DNA of 64,000 bases from Wyeomyia smithii (Eukaryota; Arthropoda; Insecta; Diptera; Culicidae), in the NCBI RefSeq assembly GCF_029784165.1, contig NC_073696.1, forward strand, positions 111,136,665 to 111,200,664, given 5' to 3'. The notes beneath the pieces were generated by a model. That model was not told the origin of the DNA and did not search any database. It saw only the letters and a program-made list of their open reading frames with translations. The first letter of the stretch is position 1; every line of letters starts with the position of its first letter. Shown piece after piece: positions 1-13,153 of the stretch. Made by a program: the position numbers and the translations under genes.

Positions 1-2156
1 GCCAAGAGTCGGGAGTCGGAATCCGAATTGTAGGTGGTATCCAACGGAGTCCTACGTTTTCTCATTGTTGGCTGGGGTTTTCATTTTTGTTTTGGTTCAT
101 CATCAGCATCGATAACTATCTATAACCCGAAAGGAAGCAACCTATGGGAACGGGTAAATCAGCTACAGACAAAGGAAAGGATTTTGTTTGGAAACTTGAA
201 AATCGTTGCCTTCCTATTCCTATTCCAAGCGCCACTGCACATTGGGTTTAATACTATGGCCAAAAATTCCAAAAACTTGCGGCACTAGTGATTGGAATTT
301 AGCTAGAATAATAATTGTCCATTTCACACCCTCACCGCTATTTAATAGCAATATCCGAAGGCAAACAGTCCATTGATAAACTGTGTCCATATACCGCTTT
401 GATTCACTCACTGGGGTGAGAGAAATCATAACATGCGGCCATTCCCCGAAGAGTCACGAAGCTACAGTTCCCACGATCGATAGTGGGATAACAAAAACCA
501 CTCTGCTCTAGTGGGGCAGAGTTGAACTAGGGCACCGGAGGAAATTTATCATCCGTTAAAATTTATGTTTTCTATAATTTTCTGAACCGAATTGTTAATT
601 TATACTAAATTTACGGGGTGAATTGCAGTGAATCGAGCTGCTATATAATTTTACTGAAACGATCCGTTCTCCGAGAGGTTATACCATAGTGCACTCTCGA
701 AGAGGCGGTTGATTGCCTCCATGGATGGTCGGTTCCAGAAGGTGGAAAACGGCAAAATTCCATTTCCGGCAAAAAAGTGCTCGAACTGTTTCGCATAAAT
801 GGTTTATGATTCGCATCATCCTTCGTGGAACAGTTGCTCGACTGACTTCACTACTAGCGGACACCCGCGATGCGAATCGGGCATATGACGAGTTGTGCGG
901 ATTTACGGCAGCCAAAAAAAATACAACCGCAACCACTGGAAGTTGTGGTTATTGTTTTTTTTCTTTTTCGTCATGGAGAATTTAGTTTATTGGAATCTTT
1001 GATCGATTAAAATGTGGTTCGTGAAAATATTCTAAGCGTAGAGTTTATAAGTTAAGGAACGAATCAATCCAAGATATGTTTATACTATGGACAATTTAGT
1101 TTATTCTTGGTCGATTTAATTGTGGTTTGTAATTGATAAGTTAGGAAAAAAAACTAAATCATTATTGATGATTTTGTCAAGGTTTGATTATGTTGTTTGC
1201 ATCAAAAACGCATCTCTACAAACAACCACGGGCATATCCAGGAAATGATGGACTAAACGAATATACTCTAATGTTTTATCCATACTCAATTCATAGCTCA
1301 GAAATTGTTTTTATATTGATTGTTATGCTTTTCTAAGAGAAAAATGGATAAATGTATAAAAATGTATGCGGGTTTGGTTTGACCCATGCGGCACGAATGT
1401 AACTAACGGAACGTGTACCAAACGGTGGGTTGAAAGAAATATTAACAAAATAAGATCAGTGGCTTATGAAATATTCAACAAACATCTTAGGTCTACATTC
1501 TTGGTAAATCGGTCAAATTTGTCTAATCCCCAAACCAGCACACCGAAACGGCTGAAAACTTAACCTCGACACTATTAGCAGCTCGCAGGAGATAAAACCC
1601 AAAATTCACGAACCCTAATATTAGGTAGGAAATGCGGGTGATGAAGTTTTGCTCCGCAAGACTGCCAGCGATATCCTCTAAGCTTTGGATGACTGCCCCA
1701 CAGACATTGGCGTGTCAATTTTTTAAACGCATAAGTCGAGGTGCCAGCATGGGCCAAATATCTATTCTGTGCTTTTACCTGTTCTTGTAAAGAAAATCTT
1801 TCCATGGCAAAGAATTAACAATAGACCTTGCTCGCGGTACCGTTGTCCGGCCTAAGATAAGCCCTCTCGTGTGCGTTGGGTTTACGTTGGTTGTATATAG
1901 TTGGAACGTGTATTAATTTCATTTTATACCAGCACCCAGCAATGGATATTGCGTGACGGGCGTTTGCGTTGTATCATGTTGCACCTGGAAAACTTTATAT
2001 AAAATTCTTGAAAAGTGCTGACCTAACCACAACGGACAAAGTCAACGAAAAAAACACTTTTTGCAAGAATCAATCAATCAACCGGTAAATAAAAAGATGC
2101 GTTTTTTAACAGGGGATGCTTTTCGTTGCATTTATTCGTAATTCATGTTCAAGAAA
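1..2156. other. Unassigned intergenic DNA
   Basis: No reading frame here looks like a gene. The longest open frames (around 679-985 on both strands and 1366-1563) are short, lack recognisable motifs and overlap on opposite strands. No TSD-bounded element was recognised. The composition is ordinary AT-rich insect intergenic sequence. Confidence 0.5.
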
Positions 2157-2185
2157 ACTAAACTAATTTGTTTGCTTCTTGTGAT

Positions 2186-3634
2186 TAAAGCGTCCATTTC
2201 CCGACTGTTCTTAGCTTCCCGGGATTCGGGAAATATTAATATGATTTCCCGGGAAATCCCGGAATCCCGGGATGTAAAAGAAATTTTGAAAGAAACGTAA
2301 AATAACTGCAATTTATTTAATTTAGAATTTATTTTTGTCACATAAAATAAGAAAAGGAATCGAATTCTTAAAACAATATAAAAAGATGATCAATTCTCGA
2401 AAAATTTAATAAAGTTCATTAGTTTTGCTGGTAGTTTTTGTTTCACAAACTGCATCAACGAAGATCCTGCAGGAGGACTACTTAGCTTCGACACTTTACG
2501 AGGATTTGGGTGTGTAGTTACCGCTTCTTCAGAGGATAGTCTTTTATGGTGATTTTGTGTTTGTTCTGCAAGTGTTGTAAAAGGCCACTGGTAGATGAAC
2601 CCTTGCACGAGAGTTGCTGCGGACATTTCAAGCATTACGCTTCGTTATCGCCGGGCAGCTTCTTGAAATATTGCCAGACTCCTGCCATTTCTGCAATAAT
2701 GAATAGTTAACTGTAATAATAGATTTGAAACTGCTGCTGGATGACAGACAAACCTTTTTCAATACGATTTTTCACGACTTGTTTTTTACGGCGGTGACAA
2801 ACTATTAACTGTTTTCATTCAAGTGCGGAATCTCTAATTAGAAGTTGAAGAAGCTGCAATCAAACTTATAAACTACGATCGCTTGTGCAAATCCTTTCAT
2901 ATTATACTTTCCCCAATCTAGTCTATGTGTTGTAAAACAATGGATTCTTTTCATTGGTGCTACCATTTCTCCTACTCCTTGCGTCGTGGCGTGATGATGA
3001 AATGATGAATAATGAGAGTGCGTTGGTATGGCATATTCCATTCTTCAATCCTATGAACTACGATCACTTGTGCAAATCCTTTCATTTTTTACTTTCCCCA
3101 ATTTTGTCTAATGTGTGTAAAACCATGGTTTCTTTTCGTTGGCGCAAGCATTTATCCTACTCCTTGCATCGTGGCGTGATGATTAATTGATGAATAATGA
3201 GTGTGCGTTGGTATGGAATATTCTTTTCCTCAATCGCATTTACTATAAACTACGATCACTTGTAAAAGTCCTTTCATATTCTACTTTCTCCAATCTAGTC
3301 TTTGTGCGTTGGAAGAATAGTATTTTTCGAATCGTCGCATGATGATGAAATAAATGTGCGTTAAATGTCTTCTAATGCGCAAATCGCATTTCTTACACGA
3401 ATCAAAATATATTAGAGGGGAATAAAAGTAATTCTTGAGCACATGGCTATACAATTTCATTCACCATTGCACCAAAGTGTACAGAGTCTGTAAATTTAAA
3501 TCGATTTTTCAATATTTATTATTGAAGAAAATACTTCCCGGGATTTGAATAACTATTTCCCGGGATTCGGGAATTCCGGGAAATTGAAATTTCCCGGGAA
3601 ATCCATCCCGGGACGTCCCGGGTAAGACGCTCTA
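2186..3634. mobile_element. hAT-like non-autonomous DNA transposon (1449 bp)
   Basis: An exact 8-bp duplication CTTGTGAT at 2178-2185 and 3635-3642 brackets the element; 8-bp TSDs are typical of the hAT superfamily. The short imperfect terminal inverted repeats are TAAAGCGTC on the left and TAGAGCGTC (complement of the right end). Both subterminal zones are packed with CCCGGGA/TCCCGGG palindromes (2217-2274 and 3536-3621), resembling subterminal transposase-binding repeats. A minus-strand frame at 2390-2635 (81 codons) has no motif I recognise, so this looks non-autonomous. It sits inside the left arm of the fold-back unit, so it is the younger insertion. Confidence 0.72.
2871..3360. repeat. 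Two and a half diverged tandem units, about 185-192 bp
   Basis: Units begin AACTACGATC at 2871, 3056 and 3248. Each contains CTTGTGCAAATCCTTTCAT or a variant, a TTTCCCCAAT-type stretch, a CTACTCCTTG segment and GGCGTGATGAT. The third unit is truncated and more diverged. The array lies inside the hAT-like element. Confidence 0.75.
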
Positions 3635-4073
3635 CTTGTGATCGACAGTTTTCGGGGGAGTAAATAAATTAAACTACATTTGCCAGTTTGTCCGCACGTT
3701 TCGAGTTACTACTGGCTTTCACTCATCATCAGCGGACTCTAAAATTAACTTTATTTAATATACATTCAGAACAAAAACACAAAATTCAAACATACAAACT
3801 TTACGACTTACTGTACACACCACAACTACTGTTTTGTTTTCGTTCGTATCGTAAAGTTTGTATGTTTGAATTTTGTGTTTTTGTTCTGAATGTATATTAA
3901 ATAAAGTTAATTTTAGAGTCTGCTGATGATGAGTGAAAGCCAGTAGTAACTCGAAACGTACGGACAAACTGGCAAATGTAGTTTAATTTATTTACTCCGC
4001 CGAAAACTGTCGATCACAAGAAGCAATCAAATAGATGCGGCGATAACCACGATAAAACACTAAACTAATTTGT

Positions 4074-4990
4074 ATGAATTGTTCCATAGGTTGAAATATA
4101 GAACATACGTTTTTTAGGAATGGTCAAAAGGCCATAACCTTTTCAGGGCTATTATTTTGACCTTTAGGACAAGATCTTCCTAGCATTCGCACTGGTGTTC
4201 AAATCAGCTGAAATTTTACAAAGAACTGTCAAAATGATGCCTGGGAGTAGTAAATGAAAGGTACATACCGGTCTGGATTCACAGAGGTTGGTGGTGCGAT
4301 CTTTATTATAAGAATTCGCACACGAATTAGGTATAGTCTCTGCACATCCGGCCACCGCGAGACAGCATCAAAATCGCAATATCGGTAAAAGTTATAGCCG
4401 CGTTTGAATTGGCGCACATTCCTAATTACTTATTCAGGAATTAATTATTAGCTAGATTTCGTTAGCCGCAATTGAAACTATTCGATACAAGTTTCCAGAC
4501 AACCGACCACCACTGCGGACCGAATTCGAAAGATTAGCCTTTGTTCCGAAAACAAAAAAAAAACTTTATCTATTCTCCTTACTTCGAGAGTGATCACAAA
4601 TCTATGAAAATAGTGAGAACAATCATAATAGTGCATTATATCGTTATTTAAACAGACAACTACGCGTTACCTAGTTGTTTTACTCATCGAATGTGTATTA
4701 TTTGATATAAAAAATATCTTTTAACGCGTTGCAAAAATTTTTAGTGCAAATCACAGAAAATTGGTTTAGTTTAAAATTCTGTAGAATTTCAATTTCAAAA
4801 TATCCCTGACTAACTCACCGCCAAAGGATAAGCTCCCGTTAATGTTTTCTGCATGTGACATGAATTTTCGTCAATGTATCAAACCATTGTCGTTATTTGG
4901 ACGTACATAAATTCAATTTGCAAATCTCTTTTATTGCCTTGTTTGTTTTGTTTATCCTACAGCAGACGGCACTACAAGCAAACATGATTT
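4074..4990. other. Unassigned AT-rich DNA
   Basis: No coding frame, terminal repeat or tandem array was recognised. The open frames at 4164-4417 overlap on the minus strand and show no motif. Confidence 0.45.
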
Positions 4991-5124
4991 GCGGGTAATT
5001 ATTTTTCGTTCTCGGTTCTTGCGATTTCAAAACAAACAAGACTTAAAAAAAAGTCACAAGGGATGCACACTGGAAAGAAATGAACCCAAATTCCCACTAA
5101 TTAGAAGCCGCTGGGCTGGCAACC

Positions 5125-5640
5125 TGAAATATAGCATTTCTTATGTAATGGTCAATAAGTCTTCTTATGTAATGGTCAATAAGTCGACACAAAGTCATCT
5201 TTTTACTAGAGGATGTAGGTCCGCTGCACCTACCGCTGACGCTGCTACGACTACCGCTGCTGCTGCTGCTATCGGCTGTCGCTACTTTTATTACCTGTTT
5301 ATCCTAGATAGAACCACCCTTGTCGTCATCTGATTGGTTTTGAACAGGGCCAGGTTCTTATGTAGCCCAAAGTATGTATGCGCGGTTTACTAGGTATATA
5401 ATTCTGTCGACCGTACTAGGTTAAGCAAGTATCAAGCGCTCAATCTGAGATCAAATTCTTCATTTCAACAAGGCTTGACAATTTTCGATAGAACAACGGT
5501 TCGAACAATCAAATTGTAATTTCAATTGTAAGAAGGGTATCTATTTAAAAATAACCGACTTATTAGCATTTGAAATTGGATATTTTTTCCAATTTTCCGT
5601 TTTTAGAGTTTCATTTTACACCTCTTTTATAAGTGGTCAG
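5125..5640. repeat. Diverged fragment related to the CACGGGTA element interior
   Basis: The stretch near 5215-5330 (CTACCGCTGACGCTGCTAC followed by GCTGCTGCTATCGGCTGTCGC) resembles 15977-16085 in copy 1 and 46337-46380 in copy 2. The segment near 5545-5625 (TTAGCATT... then TTTTCCGTTTTTA and TTTCATTTTACACC) resembles 16342-16412. A 23-bp-spaced direct duplication of TCTTATGTAATGGTCAATAAG lies at about 5140 and 5163. Homology was judged by eye and no termini are visible, so this is a relic at best. Confidence 0.4.
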
Positions 5641-6837
5641 TTCTCACTCAACCCACCTAACTTTTTGTGGTGCTTTCTCATGATCGACAACCGACTTTTG
5701 AGGGATTCATGGAGCCCGACGACTTACCGTTAGTCACTTTATAAAAAAGAAAGGAAATTCATTCATATTTATTCACTATTATCAGTACTGAACGACGAAC
5801 GTTGGTGTTCGTTGATAAACGACGCACAGTGCTACGTTCCATAGACAAAAATCAAAGAGTGGATTTCTTATTGATCCAATTCTATATGCTAATATGTTTT
5901 ATGCATTTTCAAGACATACTGTTATGATATTATTAATCTCGTAAGTTCACCCATACGATTATAAAACGCATCTACTGTTAAGTGGTTTCAACTATTCAAG
6001 TGACAGGTTATTTGAAAAAAAAAAATTCTTAGTTTTCAAATTGTTTTCAAATTAATATTCCAATATACTCTATACCTTTCCAAGTTAAAACTAAAATTGC
6101 AACGGTAGACTATGTAACTACTATATTTCAAATGTTATTCTTGAGACATAACGTAGCGCATGTGGAAGTTAAAGGCTTTTTGGTCATGCATCTTTATGCT
6201 TAGAGAAAATTTATAATCGATCGTTAAAAAAGTGCCCAAAAGTACCGCTCTGAATTTCGCTTCTACCCCTCATTTGGAATATCCTTCAAACTTCGGAAGC
6301 GATTGCTATTGCTCAAGTTTGCTCTTCCAACCGGAATTCGCGTTTTCGAATGATACCTCTAGAACCAAGAGTGAGCAATTTAACGTACAACTGTTCCTTT
6401 TTTTTCTGTATAACACGTAATTTATGTGTAAAAAACTTAAAAGATGCCTGGATTAGTGATGTCTAAATGTAAACCGTATATAAACATAATTAAAAGGAAA
6501 ATAAATAAAAATAATAATAAAAACTAATTGTTATGGCGTTTAGGTCACTTTTTCATCGCCTAGAAATTATTTGAATATGCTTTTCAAGCCTTTCATCTCT
6601 CAATAGATAATATTCTTGGAAAATTTTCATTTTATGCTTCTGTACAAAATATGACGTTTGAGACATATTTGCGATTAAATATTTGACATTCGTCATTTAT
6701 GCAAATAGTAGCTCCCATTGGTACTAAACTTCAATTCACTCACTGTGCGACGCATAGAAGTAATGGAGAGGGACCTACGTTGATGACATGGGTTCCGGCT
6801 ATTTACAGACTCTCTTCTCGATCTGTCATCTTCCCGA
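5641..6837. other. Unassigned AT-rich DNA
   Basis: Nothing recognisable: no coding frame above about 60 codons, no terminal repeats. The satellite starts right after it through a T/C-rich transition (GATCTTGAACTTGCTCTCTT). Confidence 0.45.
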
Positions 6838-9800
6838 TCTTGAACTTGCTCTCTTTCTTTCTCTCTATCCTCTATCTCTCTCTATCTCTATCTCTATCTC
6901 TATCTCTATCTCTATCTCTATCTCTATCTCTATCTCTATCTCTATCTCTATCTCTATCTCTATCTCTATCTCTATCTCTATCTCTATCTCTATCTCTATC
7001 TCTATCTCTATCTCTATCTCTATCTCTATCTCTATCTCTATCTCTATCTCTATCTCTATCTCTATCTCTATCTCTATCTCTATCTCTATCTCTATCTCTA
7101 TCTCTATCTCTATCTCTATCTCTATCTCTATCTCTATCTCTATCTCTATCTCTATCTCTATCTCTATCTCTATCTCTATCTCTATCTCTATCTCTATCTC
7201 TATCTCTATCTCTATCTCTATCTCTATCTCTATCTCTATCTCTATCTCTATCTCTATCTCTATCTCTATCTCTATCTCTATCTCTATCTCTATCCTATCT
7301 CTATCTCTATCTCTATCTCTATCTCTATCTCTATCTCTCTCTATCTCTCTATCTCTCTATCTCTCTATCTCTCTATCTCTCTATCTCTCTATCTCTCTAT
7401 CTCTCTATCTCTCTATCTCTCTATCTCTCTATCTCTCTATCTCTCTATCTCTCTATCTCTCTATCTCTCTATCTCTATCTCTATCTCTATCTCTATCTCT
7501 ATCTCTATCTCTATCTCTATCTCTATCTCTATCTCTATCTCTATCTCTATCTCTATCTCTCTCTCTATCTCTATCTCTATCTCTATCTCTATCTCTATCT
7601 CTATCTCTATCTCTATCTCTATCTCTATCTCTATCTCTATCTCTATCTCTATCTCTATCTTTATCTCTATCTCTATCTCTATCTCTATCTCTATCCTATC
7701 TCTATCTCTATCTCTATCTCTATCTCTATCTCTATCTCTCTCTATCTCTCTATCTCTCTATCTCTCTATCTCTCTATCTCTCTATCTCTCTATCTCTCTA
7801 TCTCTCTATCTCTCTATCTCTCTATCTCTCTATCTCTCTATCTCTCTATCTCTCTATCTCTCTATCTCTCTATCTCTCTATCTCTCTATCTCTCTATCTC
7901 TCTATCTCTCTATCTCTCTATCTCTCTATCTCTCTATCTCTCTATCTCTCTATCTCTCTATCTCTCTATCTCTCTATCTCTCTATCTCTCTATCTCTCTA
8001 TCTCTCTATCTCTCTATCTCTCTATCTCTCTATCTCTATCTCTATCTCTATCTCTATCTCTATCTCTATCTCTATCTCTATCTCTATCTCTATCTCTATC
8101 TCTATCTCTATCTCTATCTCTATCTCTATCTCTATCTCTATCTCTATCTCTATCTCTATCTCTATCTCTATCTCTATCTCTATCTCTATCTCTATCTCTA
8201 TCTCTATCTCTATCTCTATCTCTATCTCTATCTCTATCTCTCTCTATATCTATCTCTATCTCTATCTCTATCTCTATCTCTATCTCTATCTCTCTCTATC
8301 TCTATCTCTATCTCTATCTCTATCTCTATCTCTATCTCTATCTCTATCTCTATCTCTATCCCTATCTCTCTCTATCTCTCTATCTCTCTATCTCTCTATC
8401 TCTCTATCTCTCTATCTCTCTATCTCTCTATCTCTCTATCTCTCTATCTCTCTATCTCTCTATCTCTCTATCTCTCTATCTCTCTATCTCTCTATCTCTC
8501 TATCTCTCTATCTCTATCTCTATCTCTATCTCTATCTCTATCTCTATCTCTATCTCTATCTCTATCTCTATCTCTATCTCTATCTCTATCTCTATCTCTA
8601 TCTCTATCTCTATCTCTATCTCTATCTCTATCTCTATCTCTATCTCTATCTCTATCTCTATCTCTATCTCTATCTCTATCTCTATCTCTATCTCTATCTC
8701 TATCTCTATCTCTATCTCTATCTCTATCTCTATCTCTATCTCTATCTCTATCTCTATCTCTATCTCTATCTCTATCTCTATCTCTATCTCTATCTCTATC
8801 TCTATCTCTATCTCTATCTCTATCTCTATCTCTATCTCTATCTCTATCTATATCTATCTCTATCTCTATCTCTATCTCTATCTCTATCTCTATCTCTCTC
8901 TATCTCTATCTCTATCTCTATCTCTATCTCTATCTCTATCTCTATCTCTATCTCTATCTCTATCTCTATCCCTATCTCTCTCTATCTCTCTATCTCTCTA
9001 TCTCTCTATCTCTCTATCTCTCTATCTCTCTATCTCTCTATCTCTCTATCTCTCTATCTCTCTATCTCTCTATCTCTCTATCTCTCTATCTCTCTATCTC
9101 TCTATCTCTATCTCTATCTCTATCTCTATCTCTATCTCTATCTCTATCTCTATCTCTATCTCTATCTCTATCTCTATCTCTATCTCTATCTCTATCTCTA
9201 TCTCTATCTCTATCTCTATCTCTATCTCTATCTCTATCTCTATCTCTATCTCTATCTCTATCTCTATCTCTATCTCTATCTCTATCTCTATCTCTATCTC
9301 TATCTCTATCTCTATCTCTATCTCTATCTCTATCTCTATCTCTATCTCTATCTCTATCTCTATCTCTATCTCTATCTCTATCTCTATCTCTATCTTTATC
9401 TCTATCTCTATCTCTATCTCTATCTCTATCCTATCTCTATCTCTATCTCTATCTCTATCTCTATCTCTATCTCTATCTCTCTCTATCTCTCTATCTCTCT
9501 ATCTCTCTATCTCTCTATCTCTCTATCTCTCTATCTCTCTATCTCTCTATCTCTCTATCTCTCTATCTCTCTATCTCTCTATCTCTCTATCTCTCTATCT
9601 CTCTATCTCTCTATCTCTCTATCTCTCTATCTCTCTATCTCTCTATCTCTCTATCTCTCTATCTCTCTATCTCTCTATCTCTCTATCTCTCTATCTCTCT
9701 ATCTCTCTATCTCTCTATCTCTCTATCTCTCTATCTCTCTATCTCTATCTCTATCTCTATCTCTATCTCTATCTCTATCTCTATCTCTATCTCTATCTCT

Positions 9801-10915
9801 ATCTCTATCTCTATCTCTATCTCTATCTCTATCTCTATCTCTATCTCTATCTCTATCTCTATCTCTATCTCTATCTCTATCTCTATCTCTATCTCTATCT
9901 CTATCTCTATCTCTATCTCTATCTCTATCTCTATCTCTATCTCTATCTCTATCTCTATCTCTATCTCTATCTCTATCTCTATCTCTATCTCTATCTCTAT
10001 CTCTATCTCTATCTCTATCTCTATCTCTATCTCTATCTCTATCTCTATCTCTATCTCTATCTCTATCTCTATCTTTATCTCTATCTCTATCTCTATCTCT
10101 ATCTCTATCTCTATCTCTATCTCTATCTCTATCTCTATCTCTATCTCTATCTCTATCTCTATCTCTATCTCTATCTCTATCTCTATCTCTATCTCTATCT
10201 CTATCTCTATCTTTATCTCTATCTCTATCTCTATCTCTATCTCTATCTCTATCCTATCTCTATCTCTATCTCTATCTCTATCTCTATCTCTATCTCTATC
10301 TCTACCTCTCTCTATCTCTCTATCTCTCTATCTCTCTATCTCTCTATCTCTCTATCTCTCTATCTCTCTATCTCTCTATCTCTCTATCTCTCTATCTCTC
10401 TATCTCTCTATCTCTCTATCTCTCTATCTCTCTATCTCTCTATCTCTCTATCTCTCTATCTCTCTATCTCTCTATCTCTCTATCTCTCTATCTCTCTATC
10501 TCTCTATCTCTCTATCTCTCTATCTCTCTATCTCTATCTCTATCTCTATCTCTATCTCTTTCTCTATCTCTATCTCTATCTCTATCTCTATCTCTATCTC
10601 TATCTCTATCTCTATCTCTATCTCTATCTCTATCTCTATCTCTATCTCTATCTCTATCTCTATCTCTATCTCTATCTCTATCTCTATCTCTATCTCTATC
10701 TCTATCTCTATCTCTATCTCTATCTCTATCTCTATCTCTATCTCTATCTCTATCTCTATCTCTATCTCTATCTCTATCTCTATCTCTATCTCTATCTCTA
10801 TCTCTATCTCTATCTCTATCTCTATCTCTATCTCTATCTCTTTCTCTATCTCTATCTCTATCTCTATCTCTATCTCTATCTCTATCCCTCTCTCTCTCTC
10901 TCTTGTCCTCTCTCT
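6838..10915. repeat. 4-kb TCTATC/TCTCTATC satellite with alternating hexamer and octamer blocks
   Basis: The array alternates long (TCTATC)n blocks with (TCTCTATC)n blocks. Hexamer blocks lie near 6875-7335, 7472-7735, 8035-8368, 8513-8977, 9107-9478, 9743-10304 and 10532-10886; octamer blocks fill the gaps. Each hexamer-to-octamer junction carries a slipped variant: CCTATC about 40 bp before the octamers at 7292, 7694, 9430 and 10252, or CCCTATC at 8359 and 8969. TTTATC variants precede CCTATC in three units, which points to amplification of composite units. The hexamer has no stop in any plus frame, so two spurious 1.4-kcodon Leu/Ser/Tyr/Ile frames run through it. Confidence 0.95.
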
Positions 10916-11039
10916 AACTCTCCTATCTCAATCAATACTGGATACCAATTTTCCATGCAGTGGTAGACGTGATTTAAACCAGGCTCCTGGAAATGACTAT
11001 AAGACAGTGACAACATATTTTAAGTTCGCTGCTCCCCAT

Positions 11040-12062
11040 ACGCTCAGTAAACACTCGGACAGCGACTGACTACAGCCAAATGCCAAACGGGCTGTTATTT
11101 TCCATATCCTTATGTCTGTTGGTTCTCCCAAGCTGTCGCTAATGGCAGCCTTTACAATGCGCTATCCTACGGCACAAATCCCACCGGGCTGTGTCAGGTG
11201 ATAACACAGTGCAACCATTTTTTTGCCTTGGCTTCTATGATTTTTTATGTATTTTGACGCAAACATAAATTTCCACGAGTTTGAACACATTTCACCTTAA
11301 GAAGCAAGAGTGGCGCCATTTTTAATTTTCGAGAAATCGGAAATTTTCGATGCTTATTCGACAACAAGTTTTTCTGAACCTAAACATCAAAATTTTAAGA
11401 GTTTATCCACATATTAGCATTTTCTTACCCATCTTTTAATAAAAAAACTTAAATCAGACAAAAACTAAGCTCAAAACGGTGATTCTACGAAAACGGCTGT
11501 AGCATGGTTTTAGTAATTTCACAAAACGGAATAATATCGAGCGTTCATGAGCATTAATGTTAGAAGAGGTAGTTTCAATCTGCCTTATATTGAGTGAAAA
11601 AGTCTCAGGAATCTATTGGTAGGTGATCAGATCCACGTAAAATGACCGCAACATGTCAATTTTGCCTCAATTCCCCCACAATACTAAAATGGGTTAATCT
11701 CGACATTAGATTAATTTATTTGAAATCTGTTTAATGTAATATCAATTATGTAAGTGATACTCTAAGATACAATAACAATTCGTCTTCACGTGATCCTCTC
11801 ACTTCTGCGGAAAAGCGGCTGATTTTTTAAAAATTTAAAATGGCGCAACTGTTGCCCCTTAATGTGGAATGTGTTCAAACTCGGGTAAATTTTTTTTGCG
11901 CCAAAATACATGAAAAAACATACATAGAAGCCAAGGCAGAAAAAAAGTAAATTTTTGTTGCACTGTGTTATGATTCACGAGAGTAAGGTCGATGCTTTAA
12001 TGCAAGCGAGGTAGTGTGAAACACTTTTTTTCTTGTGTGGGGAATAATGTCAACAATGGGAA
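11040..12062. repeat. Older dispersed repeat, split by a MITE
   Basis: The flanks 11040-11203 and 11969-12062 together match 26515-26775: shared blocks include ATGCCAAACGG, GCTGTTATTTT, a CAAGCTGTC-then-ACTAATG-type segment, TTATGATTCAC and GTGGGGAATAAT. The other copy lacks the 11204-11968 insertion, giving an empty-site comparison. Family unknown; no coding frame. Confidence 0.6.
11204..11968. mobile_element. MITE, 765 bp, TIR ACACAGTGCAAC, TSD TA
   Basis: Terminal inverted repeats start ACACAGTGCAAC and continue imperfectly for over 100 bp: left GCCTTGGCTTCTATG then TTTTGACGCAAA; right TTTTGCGCCAAAATACATG then CATAGAAGCCAAGGC. A TA dinucleotide flanks each end (11202-11203, 11969-11970). 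The related repeat at 26515-26775 is uninterrupted at this point, confirming insertion. TA duplication suggests Tc1/mariner-type mobilisation, but no transposase is encoded. Confidence 0.75.
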
Positions 12063-12085
12063 TGGTTGGCGAGTCCAATATCATC

Positions 12086-13153
12086 GATGACAGCTGCAGC
12101 CGATCAGCAGACTGGTAACAGCGCAGGTCAAACCAACAGGACATCCTCAAAATGAACAAAGCTAGGTTGTCATGTCTGAACGAACAAAATACATGCGCAA
12201 GAATGAGCTGTCGTGTGCAACAAAGTTTCAGCTGTATGTGAGCTCTCCTGAATAGCTTATTTGCTGCTAGAATAGAAAGAGAGAACAGTCGTCAGTATAG
12301 TGTCACACCGCAGTCTTTTTCCAAAGCCTGTTTAAAATTTTTTCTGGATCGTTTTAAGGGGTGGGTAATTTTATTGCGGACCTTTTGTCGTCTTCTATCA
12401 TTGCAGTTTTCGTTACAAATATATACAAGGATTTGGGGTTATAACTGTTTAAGGAGTGAGGCTGTCCCTTATCTGAGCTATATTACGGAGGCTTTAGCAC
12501 CTCCGTGCCAAGCTTCAACACCTGATCTGGATGTTCCGGGGTGGACACCGAAGGTCTCTTTTAAGGGTCCTGTGCTTACATTTTAGACAGTGCCGAGCAT
12601 CACTAATTATAATTGCCTGGTGAGGTTCCCGCAGGCCAATTTTATGATGGGAAAGACTAAGTCAAAAAGAGGAGTCAGTATATTGTAATGTTTTGACGAG
12701 TAGAAAGAGTAAGTGGCGGATGCCAGAGAATAGTCGTTTGACAAGCAGATGGCCCTAATTCTACTAATATTGGAGCTCCCAACTACACACTTGCCAGAGC
12801 GGACTTAGTAACGGATTCAGCGGCTACGTAGTTTTACAAAAATAAATTGAATACTAATTAATAATTGATACTAAATGTACATTCGAACAATCCTCTAAAA
12901 GTGCGAAGTAATTCAGTTAGGAAATGATTGTGTTTGTATTTTCTCGAAGAATATGTTTAGATTATTCATTAAAAACAAATCATTCTAGGAAACAGAAAAT
13001 CGCACGGGTTTCAAGGGACAAAATGACAATATAAAACCTAAAAATCTGTCATATAAAGTTGTTTCTTAATCGGATTTTTTTCTGTATCCGATTTGTGGGC
13101 TTTACTAATTTTGAATGTTCATATCAAACTGAACTTGTTTTTTCATTACTCAT
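12086..13153. other. Unassigned DNA
   Basis: Includes an open plus frame at 12374-12586 (70 codons) without recognisable motifs. No terminal repeats or arrays seen. Confidence 0.4.

Larger units (their letters stand above)
2157..4073. mobile_element. Fold-back retroposon-like unit flanked by a 15-bp direct repeat, interrupted by an hAT-like element
   Basis: The 15-mer ACTAAACTAATTTGT occurs in direct orientation at 2157-2171 and 4059-4073, as expected of a TSD. Between them lies a long inverted repeat whose arms (2172-2185 plus 3643 to about 3808, and about 3850-4035) read TTGCTTCTTGTGAT then CGACAGTTTTCGG and their complement, with a loop near 3809-3849. The left arm is cut by the hAT-like element at 2186-3634. 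A TSD this long fits target-primed retroposition, and inverted arms could come from twin priming or a fold-back design. The right end (GATAAAAC) is only weakly A-rich, so the class is uncertain. No coding capacity is seen. Confidence 0.55.

Noticed and set aside
6699..11069. Two plus-strand frames of 1456 and 1392 codons
   Set aside because: They are (LS)n, (LY)n and (IS)n translations of the stop-free TCTATC/TCTCTATC satellite.
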